Below are positions 46,684 through 55,431 of a stretch of DNA of 64,000 nucleotides, in pieces. This DNA is from Planctomycetota bacterium. GTDB lineage: Bacteria; Planctomycetota; UBA1135; UBA2386. The DNA is taken from contig JADJWQ010000006.1 in NCBI GenBank assembly GCA_016716265.1, forward strand, positions 2,197,501-2,261,500, read 5' to 3'. Position numbers and translations under genes: made by a program. The notes under the pieces are model-generated. The model was not told the DNA's origin and did no database searches. It worked only from the letters and a program-made list of their open reading frames with translations. Every line of letters begins with the position of its first letter. Position 1 is the first letter of the stretch.

Positions 46684-46840
46684 GCGCGTGGAGCCTGAGC
46701 ACGGTGCGGTGGAGCGAGAGCAGCGTCAGGGGCACGCGCCGGGGATCGGATCGGAGAGATCTATCCGACGTCGGGGTGCGCCCCGCGGTGACCGGCAGAG
46801 TTCGGGCGCGGTGCAACCGGGATTCCCATCGCAGCGTTCG
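46684..46840 (-). repeat. diverged repeat, copy B
   Basis: Direct-repeat partner of 44561-44718, about 2.1 kb away. On the minus strand it reads A-A-M-G-I-P-V-A-P-R-P-N-S-A-G-H and stops (TAG at 46761-46763), parallel to A-A-I-G-V-P-V-A-L-R-P-H-S-A-C-H in copy A. Confidence 0.6.
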
Positions 46841-46870
46841 AGTCTCGAGGGGCTTCAGTCGACCGAACGG
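46761..46870 (-). pseudogene. C-terminal remnant related to the 44638-45217 pseudogene
   Basis: The minus-strand frame ending at 46761 preserves the last ~25 codons of the motif seen in copy A, but upstream sequence does not continue as a recognisable protein. Best explained as the tail of a deleted paralogue; boundaries are approximate. Confidence 0.3.
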
Positions 46871-47652
46871 CCACGCCGACCGGGCGGTGCCCGGGGTGGG
46901 GCAAGCGGCGAGAGTTCTGCGAGCAGGCGCAGCCAGGTCAGGACCGGGACGATCGTGCGGTGGTCGGTGACGCATCAGCGAGGCGGGTCGCTGCATCCGC
47001 AGCCGATCAGCATCCGCAGGAGGCTGCTGCACTGCTGTCCGCAGCCAGGCGAGAGGGCGAAGGCGGGGCTGACGGACAGGGCAAAACGGGATGTCCGTTC
47101 CGAAGCTGCGGGCGAGCCGTTCACACGAGGTGTCGCGGCGCCGCGAGCTAGGCTTCCTCTGCGGAGTCTTCGCCCGAGTGGAACGCCGTCTTCGCAGCGA
47201 GCGGAACGCGGGCGGCGACCTCCCCTCGTCGGCCGGGCGAGGCACGACCCGACAGCGCTGCGAGGGGCATGGTGCGACCGCCCCGTACGTCACGAGGTTG
47301 CGCCCAGGAGGCTGGACCGCCGAGGGTGTCGCGCCAGTGCGAGGCGGAGTCCGCGGCGATCGCGCGATTGGCACGGCGAACCGTCACGAGCCCGCGACAA
47401 CGTGGCGCATTCGGGCGGCGGAGTCGGCCAAGGGGTCATCAGAGACGATGCGGGCGGGGCCTGAAGGCCGTCGCGGTGCGGCGACGGACAATCTCCGGTG
47501 CGGCCTTGCTCGGGCTGGGGGAGCGCACCGACTCGCCGAAGCCGGCGCGTTCGCGGTTCTGTCATGAACCACGGCGCGCGACGGACCGGCCAGCGTGCCT
47601 GCGGGACGGTGCTTGCCCGGACTGCGCCAGTCCCATCTTGCCTCGGCCCACG

Positions 47653-48972
47653 ATGATGAAGTCCCTGATCATCGCGATCACGATCTCGGCGGTGTGCGCC
47701 AATGCTCAGCAGTTCCGTCCCGAGCCGGCCGCGACGTTCCAGCGCACGCAGTTCGCGCAATCACCGACCGAGATCGTGGTCGGCGATCTGGACGGGGACG
47801 GCTTCCCCGACCTGCTGATCGGCGCCGACCCCAACGGTGTCCGCTACTTGCTCAACGACCGTCTCGGTGGCTTCGACGACGTGTCGACCAGCGTGTTCCA
47901 GCCGACGCGGGCGAGCGCGTACGGGGTGTCGATCGGGGATGCCGACGGGGACGGGGATCTCGACTTCGCGGTCGCACACGACTACTGGACGACCGTCCAG
48001 GTCTGTCTGAACGACGGGAACGGCAACTTCACCGACGTGACGTCGGCGTGGTCGCCCGCAGTGCCCTCGACCCCGCAGGCCTTGACCTGGATCGACATCG
48101 ATGGCGACCGGCGACTCGATCTGTTCGTCGTCGCGCTCGGCGGCAACGCCCTGTTCCGGCAGCAGGGCGGCACGCTCGTCGACGTGACTGCGACGCACCT
48201 CCCTGCGGGACTCTCCGTCCCGATCGGCTGGCGCGTGCGGGCCGCGGACGTCGACGGGGACGGCGACCAGGACTTGCTGGTGTTCCGCAACGGTTTCACC
48301 CCGTGGCTGACGAACGACGGCCAGGGCCACTTCACCGTGCCGCCGGCCAGTTCCATGCCCGCGGCCCTGCCCATTCTGACGGGCTACGGCGACTTCGACG
48401 GGGACGGCGATGGCGATCAGGACCTGTGCACACAGGACCGGCTGTTCCTGAACGACGGCGCGGACCACTTCGCGGACGTCTCGGCATCGCGCTGGACACC
48501 GATCGTGGCGCGCGCGGCCTTCACCGGTCCGCAGTTCGTCGCCGCGGACGTGGACGCCGACGAGGACCTGGACGTTCTGGCCGCCGATTCCATCTCACGC
48601 CAGTTCGTGTCGATCAACCACCATCGCCAGGTCTCGGCGCCGGTCGCGCCGGTGCGCGGCGGCACCTACCCGTTGCGGTTCGAGTCGCAGCCCGGCTACG
48701 CCGTGGGTTCGACGGTCGTGCTGCCGTGGTTCGCGCTCGCGCCGTTCGACCAGTGGATCCCGCCATTCGGACACCTCGGCGTCGACCCGGCCGCGACCAT
48801 CGCCGGTCCGGGGTTCCCGATCCCCGCTCCCGGCGGTCTCACCACCGTCGTCCTCACGGTACCGACCGACCCCGCGCTCGCCGGTGTGACTCTCTACGTC
48901 CAGGCCTTGCAGGTCGGGTTCGGAAGCGCCGGGTTCGCACTGACCAACGCGGTGCTCGATCGCGTGCAATGA
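47653..48972 (+). CDS. secreted FG-GAP/VCBS-repeat protein with clade-type C-terminal module
   Basis: 439 residues from ATG 47653 (a second ATG follows directly). Signal peptide to about A-N-A-Q-Q. Six calcium-binding-type FG-GAP/VCBS units, each with D-x-D-x-D-G then D-L: D-L-D-G-D-G-F-P-D-L, D-A-D-G-D-G-D-L-D-F, D-I-D-G-D-R-R-L-D-L, D-V-D-G-D-G-D-Q-D-L, D-F-D-G-D-G-D-G-D-Q-D-L and D-V-D-A-D-E-D-L-D-V, predicting a beta-propeller. The fifth has an extra G-D pair, a 6-nt insertion. Residues ~320-439 are the shared C-terminal module. Likely extracellular adhesion or binding. Confidence 0.85.
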   Translation: MMKSLIIAITISAVCANAQQFRPEPAATFQRTQFAQSPTEIVVGDLDGDGFPDLLIGADPNGVRYLLNDRLGGFDDVSTSVFQPTRASAYGVSIGDADGDGDLDFAVAHDYWTTVQVCLNDGNGNFTDVTSAWSPAVPSTPQALTWIDIDGDRRLDLFVVALGGNALFRQQGGTLVDVTATHLPAGLSVPIGWRVRAADVDGDGDQDLLVFRNGFTPWLTNDGQGHFTVPPASSMPAALPILTGYGDFDGDGDGDQDLCTQDRLFLNDGADHFADVSASRWTPIVARAAFTGPQFVAADVDADEDLDVLAADSISRQFVSINHHRQVSAPVAPVRGGTYPLRFESQPGYAVGSTVVLPWFALAPFDQWIPPFGHLGVDPAATIAGPGFPIPAPGGLTTVVLTVPTDPALAGVTLYVQALQVGFGSAGFALTNAVLDRVQ

Positions 48973-49272
48973 CGATGCTCGAGCCGCTGGCCTCGAGTGG
49001 GTAGCCGGTGCAACGCATCGAGTCGGTGCTGCCGAGACGACGACTCCGTCAACGAAGCGCTCGGGGGATTGGGCGATCGAGCGCGGGGCCCAGTCGAGGC
49101 GCTGCAATGCGACCACGGCGGCGGGAGGTCGAGCGACGACGCGCGAAGCGCGCACCCGGCGGCGTGGCAGCGCGAATGGACTCCGCACGAACATCCTCCG
49201 CCCCGCGAGGAGCAGCTCGGGATCGCGGACGACCAGGAAACGGAGCTCGAGGGGAGGCTCGCGCCGCGGGGC
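48973..49272. other. 300-nt convergent intergenic region
   Basis: No supported gene. A weak hairpin of two CTCGAG hexamers (48978-48983 and 48992-48997) follows the FG-GAP stop. The far end joins the hairpin that contains the stop of the next gene. Nothing else recognised. Confidence 0.45.
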
Positions 49273-49284
49273 TCAGCCCGGCGC
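49261..49284 (-). terminator. hairpin containing the stop codon of the zinc-finger/helical gene
   Basis: Arms GCGCC / GGCGC and inner GGGC / GCCC enclose TCA, which on the minus strand is the TGA stop (49273-49275). Its 15-nt core equals that of the hairpin at 44247-44261. Confidence 0.35.
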
Positions 49285-51096
49285 ACCGATCGCGCCGAGC
49301 AGGCGTCCGACCAGCTCGACCAGCCGCCGGCGCAGCTCCTCGACCTCGTCCGGCCGCGCCGCGCGCGCGGCCGACCACACCGCCGCGAGCGACGCCCACG
49401 GCAGCGGCGCTCCCGCATTGCCGAGCGCCGCGAGGTCGTGCTGCAGCGCGCCGGCGGGCTGGTGCCGCGCGAGGCAGAGGCAGGCCTGGTACTGGGCCGT
49501 CAACGCGGTCGCCGCCTGCGCGTTGAGGAACGTCCACTCGAGGCCGAACCCGTGCTGCGGGCGGAAGCCCGAGTCGAGCTGGTGCAGCGTGAGGCCGAGC
49601 AGCAGCATCGCGAAGCGATCGCCGTAGCGCCGCCGCAGCGGTCCCGCGACCCAGGCGTGCAGATCGGCGAGCTCGGACAATCCGCTCAGGCCGTGCAGTT
49701 CGATGCGCGCGCGCAGTGCGCGGCCGAACGTCCACGCGACCTCGGTCGCGAACGCGGCGGAGGTATCGAGCGCCGCCGCATCGCGCAGATGCGCGAGCGC
49801 GTCTTCGTCTCGGCCGAGCGCCATATCGCAATGCGCGAGCAGGCGCAGCACCTCGGCGCGGCGCGACGCGGGCTCACCCTCCGCGGCGAGCTCCGGCTCG
49901 AGCACTGCTACCGCCGCGCGCGGCTCGCCCAGGCGCAGCAGACAGCTCGCGTAGAGCAGGCGACCGGCGGTGCGCTGCTCGGGGGCGAGGTGCTGATCCT
50001 CCGCGAGCGACCGCACGTGCGCGATCGCCGGCACGTCGAGCAGGCTGCCGAGCACCTCGCGCGCCACGTCGTCGCGCGCGGACTGCACATAGGCGTGACC
50101 GAGCGCGAGCCGGGCCTCGACGTCGTTCGGCGCGAGGCGGCAGCAGGCGCGCAGCGCATCGCGGGCCTCGTGCACGCGCGTTGCGTCGAGCGCCCGCATC
50201 GTGCGGTTCCACAATGCTGCGGCGTCGATCGCGTCGTCGAAGCCGCTGAACGGGCTGTCGCACGCCGCACGGAACTCGCGATCCGCTGCCGCGAGGTGAT
50301 CCTGCTGCACGAAGCGCAGTCCGCGCAGCAGGTGCGTACGCGGATCGTCCTGCCCGAGCAGCCCGAGCTGCGCATCGGCGTGCGCACCACGCGCGAGCGC
50401 GATCAGCACACCGGTGCGGATCTGCGCGACACGCAGCGACAGCGGGTGCCGGCGCGGCGGCGCCGACGCGAGCAGCGCGCGGTCGGCCGCCTCGAGCAGG
50501 CGACCGGTCCGACCGTCCGGCAGCGGGTCCTGCGGGCGGAACGGCAGCACGCCGATGCGCCGCGCACAGTAGGCGCCGAAGCAGATTCCGAGCTCGTCGG
50601 GCCCCCGCGCGCGATCGCAGAGCCTGCGCAGCTCGTCGACGGGTGCCGCGTCGACTCCGAGCAGCGCGGCGGTCGCGAGCCAGCCGGCGACGTCGAGTGG
50701 ATCGGGCCGACCCGTCGCGGCGCGCACCCGCCGCTCCCAGGCGTCGTGGTCGTCGAACCGCGGGTCGTCGAGGCGCTCGAGCAGCGTCGCCAGCGCGGTG
50801 CGCTGGGAGCCGCCGCCGACCGCCGCGGCGACCGCGCGCAATGCGGCGCGCAGGTCGTCGTCGGTCGCGAGGACCAGCCGCAGCGCGCGCTGGACCCGGA
50901 ACTCCGGCTCGAACGGCGGCGGCGGCGGCCCGTCGGACCGCGCGCGCGACCGGCAGGACGGGCACAGCACGAGCTCGATGCGCGGCTCGAACAGCACCAG
51001 CGACGTCGGCTCCGGCGGGGGCTCCGCCGGCAGATCGACGCCGCACGCGGCGCACGACGGCTGCGGACGATCGAAGGCGATGCGCGGGTCGACCAC
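49273..51096 (-). CDS. zinc-ribbon plus helical-repeat (TPR-like) protein
   Basis: 607 residues from GTG 51096, chosen because TATCGT ends 9 nt upstream and the reading becomes protein-like there. Two Cys pairs, C-A-A-C (15-18) and C-P-S-C (45-48), suggest a zinc ribbon. The rest is almost all alpha-helical with TPR-like units, such as L-A-P-N-D-V-E-A-R-L-A-L-G-H-A-Y-V and R-L-L-Y-A-S-C-L-L-R-L-G-E-P-R-A-A-V-A-V-L. No enzyme motif. Likely a cytoplasmic scaffold or interaction protein; no family named. It follows the GH130 gene by 71 nt but has its own box. Confidence 0.7.
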   Translation of the reverse strand: MVDPRIAFDRPQPSCAACGVDLPAEPPPEPTSLVLFEPRIELVLCPSCRSRARSDGPPPPPFEPEFRVQRALRLVLATDDDLRAALRAVAAAVGGGSQRTALATLLERLDDPRFDDHDAWERRVRAATGRPDPLDVAGWLATAALLGVDAAPVDELRRLCDRARGPDELGICFGAYCARRIGVLPFRPQDPLPDGRTGRLLEAADRALLASAPPRRHPLSLRVAQIRTGVLIALARGAHADAQLGLLGQDDPRTHLLRGLRFVQQDHLAAADREFRAACDSPFSGFDDAIDAAALWNRTMRALDATRVHEARDALRACCRLAPNDVEARLALGHAYVQSARDDVAREVLGSLLDVPAIAHVRSLAEDQHLAPEQRTAGRLLYASCLLRLGEPRAAVAVLEPELAAEGEPASRRAEVLRLLAHCDMALGRDEDALAHLRDAAALDTSAAFATEVAWTFGRALRARIELHGLSGLSELADLHAWVAGPLRRRYGDRFAMLLLGLTLHQLDSGFRPQHGFGLEWTFLNAQAATALTAQYQACLCLARHQPAGALQHDLAALGNAGAPLPWASLAAVWSAARAARPDEVEELRRRLVELVGRLLGAIGAPG

Positions 51097-51105
51097 GGCG
51101 AGTCC

Positions 51106-51111
51106 ACGATA
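51106..51111 (-). promoter_or_regulatory. -10-like box TATCGT, near-leaderless GTG start
   Basis: GC-TATCGT on the minus strand ends 9 nt before GTG 51096, with no Shine-Dalgarno between them. It decides the start in a frame that is open much further upstream. Confidence 0.45.
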
Positions 51112-51167
51112 GCGCGGGAGCCGGCGGCGCACACCGCACCCGCACCGCCGGCCGCCGACCCTCGCGG

Positions 51168-52145
51168 TCAGCCCGGCGGACCCGCCACGTGGCAGTCCGC
51201 GATCAGCTCGGCGACGGTCGTCGTCGCGAGGCCGACGCAGGTGTCGGCGGCGCCGTAGTAGATGCGCAGCTCGGCGTCGTCCGGCACGACACCGGTGACC
51301 GGATCCGCGCGGTCCGCGCACAGGCCGCTCGGGAACACGACGTTCGGGACCTGCCCGACCAGCTCGTAGAGCTCGCGCGGCTCGAGCACGTTGTGGCCGG
51401 TCCGCACCAGCACCCGGCTCGGGTCGCGCCGGTCGAGCAGCACGGCGCCGGCCTGGTAGATGTTGGCGCTCTGGAAGTGCGTCGCGACGCCGTGGTAGAC
51501 GTGCAGCCAACCGTGCGCGGTGCGCACCGGCGGCGGTCCCGAGCCGATCCGCTCGTCCCAGTAGCGCCACCGGCCGCGCAGCACCGACGCCGTCGTCCGC
51601 CAGTGCACGAGATCGTCCGATTCGGCGAGCACGATCTCGTCGCCGGACGTCGGCCCGCCGTCGAGCGCGACGCGGTTCGGGCGCTCCAGCCGCAGCCAGC
51701 GGCCGTCGAAGCGCTCCGGGAACAGCACGCCGTTGCGCGTGTCCTCGTCGCGCCCGAACGCGACGAGATCGAACCGCTCGAAGTCGCGCGTCCGCGCGAT
51801 GCCGAGCCGGCAGCCGGCGTCGGTGTCCGCCGCGAACATCACCAGCACGTCGTCGCCGTCGCGCGTCAGGCGCGGGTCGTAGACGTGGTGTACCCGCTCG
51901 CCGACGTCGCCGAGTCCGTCGATCGCCACGAGCCGCGGCTCGACACGGAACCGCACGCCGTCGGGGCTGCGCGCGACCATCAGGAAGGTCTCGCGCGAGC
52001 GCGCCTGCACGCGCAGCAGCAGCACGGTCTCGCCACCGTGCACGATGGCACCGGGATTGAACACCGAGGTGGCGTCGACCAGCCGCGGTGGGACGTCGGG
52101 GATGTCCGCCCGCGTCAGGATCGGATTGGCGGAGCTGCGCTTCAT
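51168..52145 (-). CDS. GH130 mannoside phosphorylase-type enzyme
   Basis: 325 residues from ATG 52145 inside the preceding stop (ATGA). Five-bladed propeller signatures: V-F-N-P-G-A-I-V-H-G-G-E-T-V-L-L-L-R-V (~28-46), H-V-Y-D-P-R-L-T (~87-94) with the family's catalytic Asp90, D-E-R-I-G-S-G-P-P-P-V, and late H-N-V-L-E-P and Y-Y-G-A-A-D. GH130 enzymes phosphorolyse beta-mannosides, for example mannosyl-GlcNAc to mannose-1-phosphate. The usual E-D-P-R reads Y-D-P-R here. Context with GH20 and GH38 favours a GlcNAc/mannose glycan substrate. No signal peptide, so cytoplasmic. Confidence 0.85.
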   Translation of the reverse strand: MKRSSANPILTRADIPDVPPRLVDATSVFNPGAIVHGGETVLLLRVQARSRETFLMVARSPDGVRFRVEPRLVAIDGLGDVGERVHHVYDPRLTRDGDDVLVMFAADTDAGCRLGIARTRDFERFDLVAFGRDEDTRNGVLFPERFDGRWLRLERPNRVALDGGPTSGDEIVLAESDDLVHWRTTASVLRGRWRYWDERIGSGPPPVRTAHGWLHVYHGVATHFQSANIYQAGAVLLDRRDPSRVLVRTGHNVLEPRELYELVGQVPNVVFPSGLCADRADPVTGVVPDDAELRIYYGAADTCVGLATTTVAELIADCHVAGPPG

Positions 52146-53254
52146 CGGGGCGGGACCTCGATCCAGATGCGGCCGTCGCCGGTCAGGTGCATGGTGCGGC
52201 CCTCGGGGTGGGTCAGCACGACCTCGTACGACGATGGCGTGGTCCATGATCGCGGCGGCCACGACCACGGCTCGAGACCGTCCGGCACCGCGAGGCCGAG
52301 CTGCCCGACGTCCGCGGCGAACGACCCGTCGCCGCGCTGCAGCCGGTCCGCTTGCGCACGGTACACCGCGCGCAGCGCCGCGCGCGCCGCCTGCTCGGCG
52401 TCGAGGTCGCCGGGCCACTCGCCGACCTCGCCCGCGGCGAACAGCACGAGCCCCCACGTCTCGGGGCGGTGCATGTCGACGACACCCTGCGGCGACCACA
52501 CCCAATTGGATTCCGGGAGCGGGCGGTCGGAGTCGGGCCGCAAGCGTTTGCGATACGTGCCGTCGTCGCTGACGTCCATGGTCCAGTCGACGCGCGAGAA
52601 GTTCAGCCGCCACACGTCTCCGGGGCTCGGCGGGCATGGCCGGCCGGCCGCCTCGGCCAGCGCCGGCCACGGCAGGGCGATCTCGACGCTCCAGCCACGG
52701 TCGGTGTCGCTCGGATCGTTCAGCGTGCCGTCGACCCGCACCGCACTGCGCAGCCCCGCGATGTCCCAGCCGTGCACGGCCGGGCCGCCGTCACGGTACG
52801 GCTTGACGAGCAGCAGGTCCCACTCGGTACCGAGGGCATTGATCTCCAGCTCGTAGTAGTCGTGCGTGTCGCCGTCGGGGTCGATGAACACCTCGAAGTC
52901 ATCGTCCTGGAAGATCACCGAGTCGCGGCGCGTCAGCGTCCCCCATACGTGCGGCTCGGTCAGCTCGGCGGCGACGTACAGCGCATTGTCGTCCCAGGCG
53001 AGCTTCGCACGTGTCCGCAATGGCGGTCGCGGCCGGACGTCGCCTTCGATGTCGACGAAGTCGGCGGTCCACGGTGCCGTCGCCCAGGCCGCGTCGTCGA
53101 GCCGGCCGTCGAGGACCGGCGGCACCGGCGTGCGGGGGCACACGTAGCGCTCGGGCCCGGGGCGCGTCGCTACCGACTGGGCGAGCCCGACGCCGCCACA
53201 GGAACAGGCACAGGCACAGACGAGCACGGCCAACGTCGATCGGATCGCGATCAT
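52142..53254 (-). CDS. secreted protein with CBM9-like N-terminal domain
   Basis: 370 residues from ATG 53254, itself within the GH20 stop (ATGA). Signal peptide about residues 1-25 (V-C-A-C-A-C-S-C then G-L-A-Q). Residues ~40-240 match the CBM9-like fold: V-P-P-V-L-D-G-R-L-D-D-A-A-W, L-Y-V-A-A-E-L-T-E-P, D-D-D-F-E-V-F-I-D-P-D-G-D-T-H-D-Y-Y-E-L-E-I-N. Such proteins bind sugars at the surface. The C-terminal ~100 residues are a separate region with no recognised domain. It sits in a three-gene coupled unit with GH20 and GH130. Confidence 0.85.
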   Translation of the reverse strand: MIAIRSTLAVLVCACACSCGGVGLAQSVATRPGPERYVCPRTPVPPVLDGRLDDAAWATAPWTADFVDIEGDVRPRPPLRTRAKLAWDDNALYVAAELTEPHVWGTLTRRDSVIFQDDDFEVFIDPDGDTHDYYELEINALGTEWDLLLVKPYRDGGPAVHGWDIAGLRSAVRVDGTLNDPSDTDRGWSVEIALPWPALAEAAGRPCPPSPGDVWRLNFSRVDWTMDVSDDGTYRKRLRPDSDRPLPESNWVWSPQGVVDMHRPETWGLVLFAAGEVGEWPGDLDAEQAARAALRAVYRAQADRLQRGDGSFAADVGQLGLAVPDGLEPWSWPPRSWTTPSSYEVVLTHPEGRTMHLTGDGRIWIEVPPR

Positions 53255-54681
53255 GGCTCCTCCCCGAACTCGACTCCCTGCGCGCGCAGCCGCGGCCGGT
53301 GCGCGACGACGCGCGCGCGGAAACCCTCGTAGTCGTCCGCACCGCGCGACCACAGCCGCTCGGCGATCGCCAGCGCGCGCGGGAAGATCCGCTGCCAGAC
53401 GACGTCCTGCGGCGCGCGCTCCGTCCACATGTTGCACTCGCCGCCGATCACGAGCCGCCGCTCCGCGTCGGTCAGACCGGCCGGCACCGGCTCGAATCCG
53501 TACGCGGTGCGCAGGTCGATCTTGTCGCTCGGGTAGTCGAGGTAGGCGTGCGACGTCGGCGACACGATGGCCTCGTGGCCGGCGCGCACCGCGGCGACCG
53601 CGCCGTCGAGGCCGCGCCACGACTGCACGATCGCGCCCGGTGCGAGGCCACCCTCGAGGATCTCGTCCCACCCGATCGCCCGGCGACCGCGCGCGTGCAG
53701 GAACGCGACGATGCGACGCACGAACCAGCTCTGCAGCTCGTCCTCGTCCCGCAGCCCCTCGTCGCGCATCCGCTGCTGGCACTTCGGGCAGTCGCGCCAG
53801 CGGTCCTTCGGCACCTCGTCACCGCCGATGTGGACCCAATGCGACGGGAACAGCTCCAGCACCTCGTCGAGCACGTCCTCGAGGAACGTGAACGTCGCGT
53901 CGTTGCCCGCACAGTAGACGTCCTCGAAGATGCCCCAGCGCGTCTCGACCGCGTGCGGGCCGCCGGTGCACGACAGCTCCGGCCGCGCCGCGAGCGCGGC
54001 GACGCAGTGCCCCGGCAGCTCGATCTCGGGCACGACCTCGACGCCGCGCGCGGCGGCGTAGGCGATCACGCGGCGCACGTCGTCCTGCGTGTAGTAGCCG
54101 CCGTAGCGGCCGCCGTGGCCGTCGTCCCGCCAGGCGCCGATCTCGACCAGCTCCGGATGGCGGCGCAGCTCGAGCCGCCAGCCCTGGTCCTCGGTCAGGT
54201 GCCAGTGCAGCCGGTTCAGCTTGTGCTGCGCGAGCAGGTCGACGGTGCGCTCGACGAACCCGACGTCCAGGAAGTGCCGGCAGCAGTCGAGCAGCAGCCC
54301 GCGCCAGCCGAAGCGCGGGGCGTCGCGGATCGCGACGGCGGGCGACGACGGCAGCAGCTGCCGCAGGGTCTGCGCGGCGTTCCACAGGCCGGCGGCCGAC
54401 GCGGCGGTCGCGACCGCGCCGTCGGGGCCGGTGGTCAGCGCGTAGCCCTCCGCCGCCGTGCCGGCGTCGGCTGGCGCGAGCCGGAACCACAGGTCGCCGG
54501 GACGGGCGGCCGCGGCGGGCCGCAGCGCGGCGCCGAGCGCGCCCGCCACCGCGCGGTCCATGCCGGCCGGCGCGGGCGGCCCCGCCCAGACGACGCCGCG
54601 GTCCGGCGGCGGGGCGAACGTGCCGGGCTGCGGTTCGACGCGCTCCGGCGCAGGAATCAGCGGAAGGAAATGCACAGTCAT
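53251..54681 (-). CDS. GH20 beta-N-acetylhexosaminidase
   Basis: 476 residues from ATG 54681; a GTG three bases earlier is possible. An N-terminal GH20b-like domain (~5-115) precedes the barrel: R-F-G-W-R-G-L-L-L-D (~123-132), H-W-H-L-T-E-D-Q-G-W-R (~159-169), E-I-E-L-P-G-H (~219-225) and the catalytic H-I-G-G-D-E-V (Asp288-Glu289). It releases terminal GlcNAc or GalNAc by substrate-assisted catalysis. There is no signal peptide, so it acts inside the cell on imported oligosaccharides. First gene of the coupled trio; a TAGGAT stretch lies 15 nt before the ATG. Confidence 0.93.
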   Translation of the reverse strand: MTVHFLPLIPAPERVEPQPGTFAPPPDRGVVWAGPPAPAGMDRAVAGALGAALRPAAAARPGDLWFRLAPADAGTAAEGYALTTGPDGAVATAASAAGLWNAAQTLRQLLPSSPAVAIRDAPRFGWRGLLLDCCRHFLDVGFVERTVDLLAQHKLNRLHWHLTEDQGWRLELRRHPELVEIGAWRDDGHGGRYGGYYTQDDVRRVIAYAAARGVEVVPEIELPGHCVAALAARPELSCTGGPHAVETRWGIFEDVYCAGNDATFTFLEDVLDEVLELFPSHWVHIGGDEVPKDRWRDCPKCQQRMRDEGLRDEDELQSWFVRRIVAFLHARGRRAIGWDEILEGGLAPGAIVQSWRGLDGAVAAVRAGHEAIVSPTSHAYLDYPSDKIDLRTAYGFEPVPAGLTDAERRLVIGGECNMWTERAPQDVVWQRIFPRALAIAERLWSRGADDYEGFRARVVAHRPRLRAQGVEFGEEP

Positions 54682-54738
54682 CACGTCGGTGAGCCGATCC
54701 TAGCCGGGGGGCCCCGCCCGCCGGGTCCCGGTTCGGTG

Positions 54739-55422
54739 ATGCGCGACGCGATTCGACTGCTGTGCCTGCTGCTGCCGCTCGCCGCGTGCACGATCGCGCC
54801 GTCGGAGCTGCCGCGGCTCGACGGCGACGTCGTGCACGTCAAGTGCTGCCGCATCCCCGACAAGTTCCCGTGGGTGGCGCGCTTCGCGACGCACGCGTGG
54901 GTCGACCTGCGGCTCGACGGCGTCTGGCACCGGGTCGAGGTGATGCCGTACGGTCCCGAGGTCTGGGACCGCCAGGTGCCGGAGACCGCGGTGTTCGCCG
55001 ACAACCGCTGGAACCACCCGGTGCACGTCGTGGCCTTCTTCGACGAGGCGGCCGACGCGAGCCGCATCGGCGCCGCGGTGCTGCGCGCGGTCGAGCGCTA
55101 TCCGTACGAGGGGCACTACCGTGCGTGGCCGGGCCCGAACAGCAACACGTTCGTCGAGTGGCTGTCGCACGAGATCCGCGGCTTCGCGTTCGAGCTGCAC
55201 CCGACGGCGGTCGGCAAGGACTGGGCCGGCTGGGGGAGCGCGCGCACGTCGTCGACGCGCACCGGCATCGAGCTCGAGACCGCCGCGCTCGGCGTGCAGG
55301 TCGGGCTCCGCGAGGGCGTCGAGCTGCACCTGCTCGGCCTGACGTTCGGCGTCGGTCTGTGGCCGCCGCGGCTGAAGCTGCCGTTCCTGCCGGCCCTGCC
55401 GTTCGGGCTGCGGTCCGACTGA
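54739..55422 (+). CDS. DUF3750 family lipoprotein
   Basis: 227 residues. Lipobox L-P-L-A-A-C at residues ~12-17. The family core is plain: H-A-W-V-D-L (~52-57), then Y-P-Y-E-G-H-Y-R-A-W-P-G-P-N-S-N-T-F-V (~120-138) and G-K-D-W. DUF3750 proteins are conserved envelope lipoproteins of unknown function; the invariant H, P-G-P-N-S-N and G-K-D suggest an enzyme-like pocket. It is divergent from the GH20 gene (57 nt between starts) and 24 nt upstream of the GH38 gene, which has its own box. Confidence 0.8.
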   Translation: MRDAIRLLCLLLPLAACTIAPSELPRLDGDVVHVKCCRIPDKFPWVARFATHAWVDLRLDGVWHRVEVMPYGPEVWDRQVPETAVFADNRWNHPVHVVAFFDEAADASRIGAAVLRAVERYPYEGHYRAWPGPNSNTFVEWLSHEIRGFAFELHPTAVGKDWAGWGSARTSSTRTGIELETAALGVQVGLREGVELHLLGLTFGVGLWPPRLKLPFLPALPFGLRSD

Positions 55423-55431
55423 CGTCCGCGC

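Larger units (their letters stand above)
46393..47652. other. 1.26-kb gene-poor, apparently decayed region
   Basis: Several long open frames exist on both strands, as expected at this G+C, but all have biased Arg/Ser/Pro composition and no domain. The only recognisable content is repeat copy B (46684-46840) and a short C-terminal-module remnant. Nothing else could be supported. Confidence 0.5.

Noticed and set aside
46232..47464. 410-codon + frame across the gene-poor region
   Set aside because: Extreme Arg/Ser/Pro bias, antisense to repeat copy B and partly to the membrane gene; no domain or start signal.
48595..49194. 199-codon minus-strand frame after the FG-GAP gene
   Set aside because: Mostly antisense to the FG-GAP C-terminus, with shadow composition and no recognisable motif.
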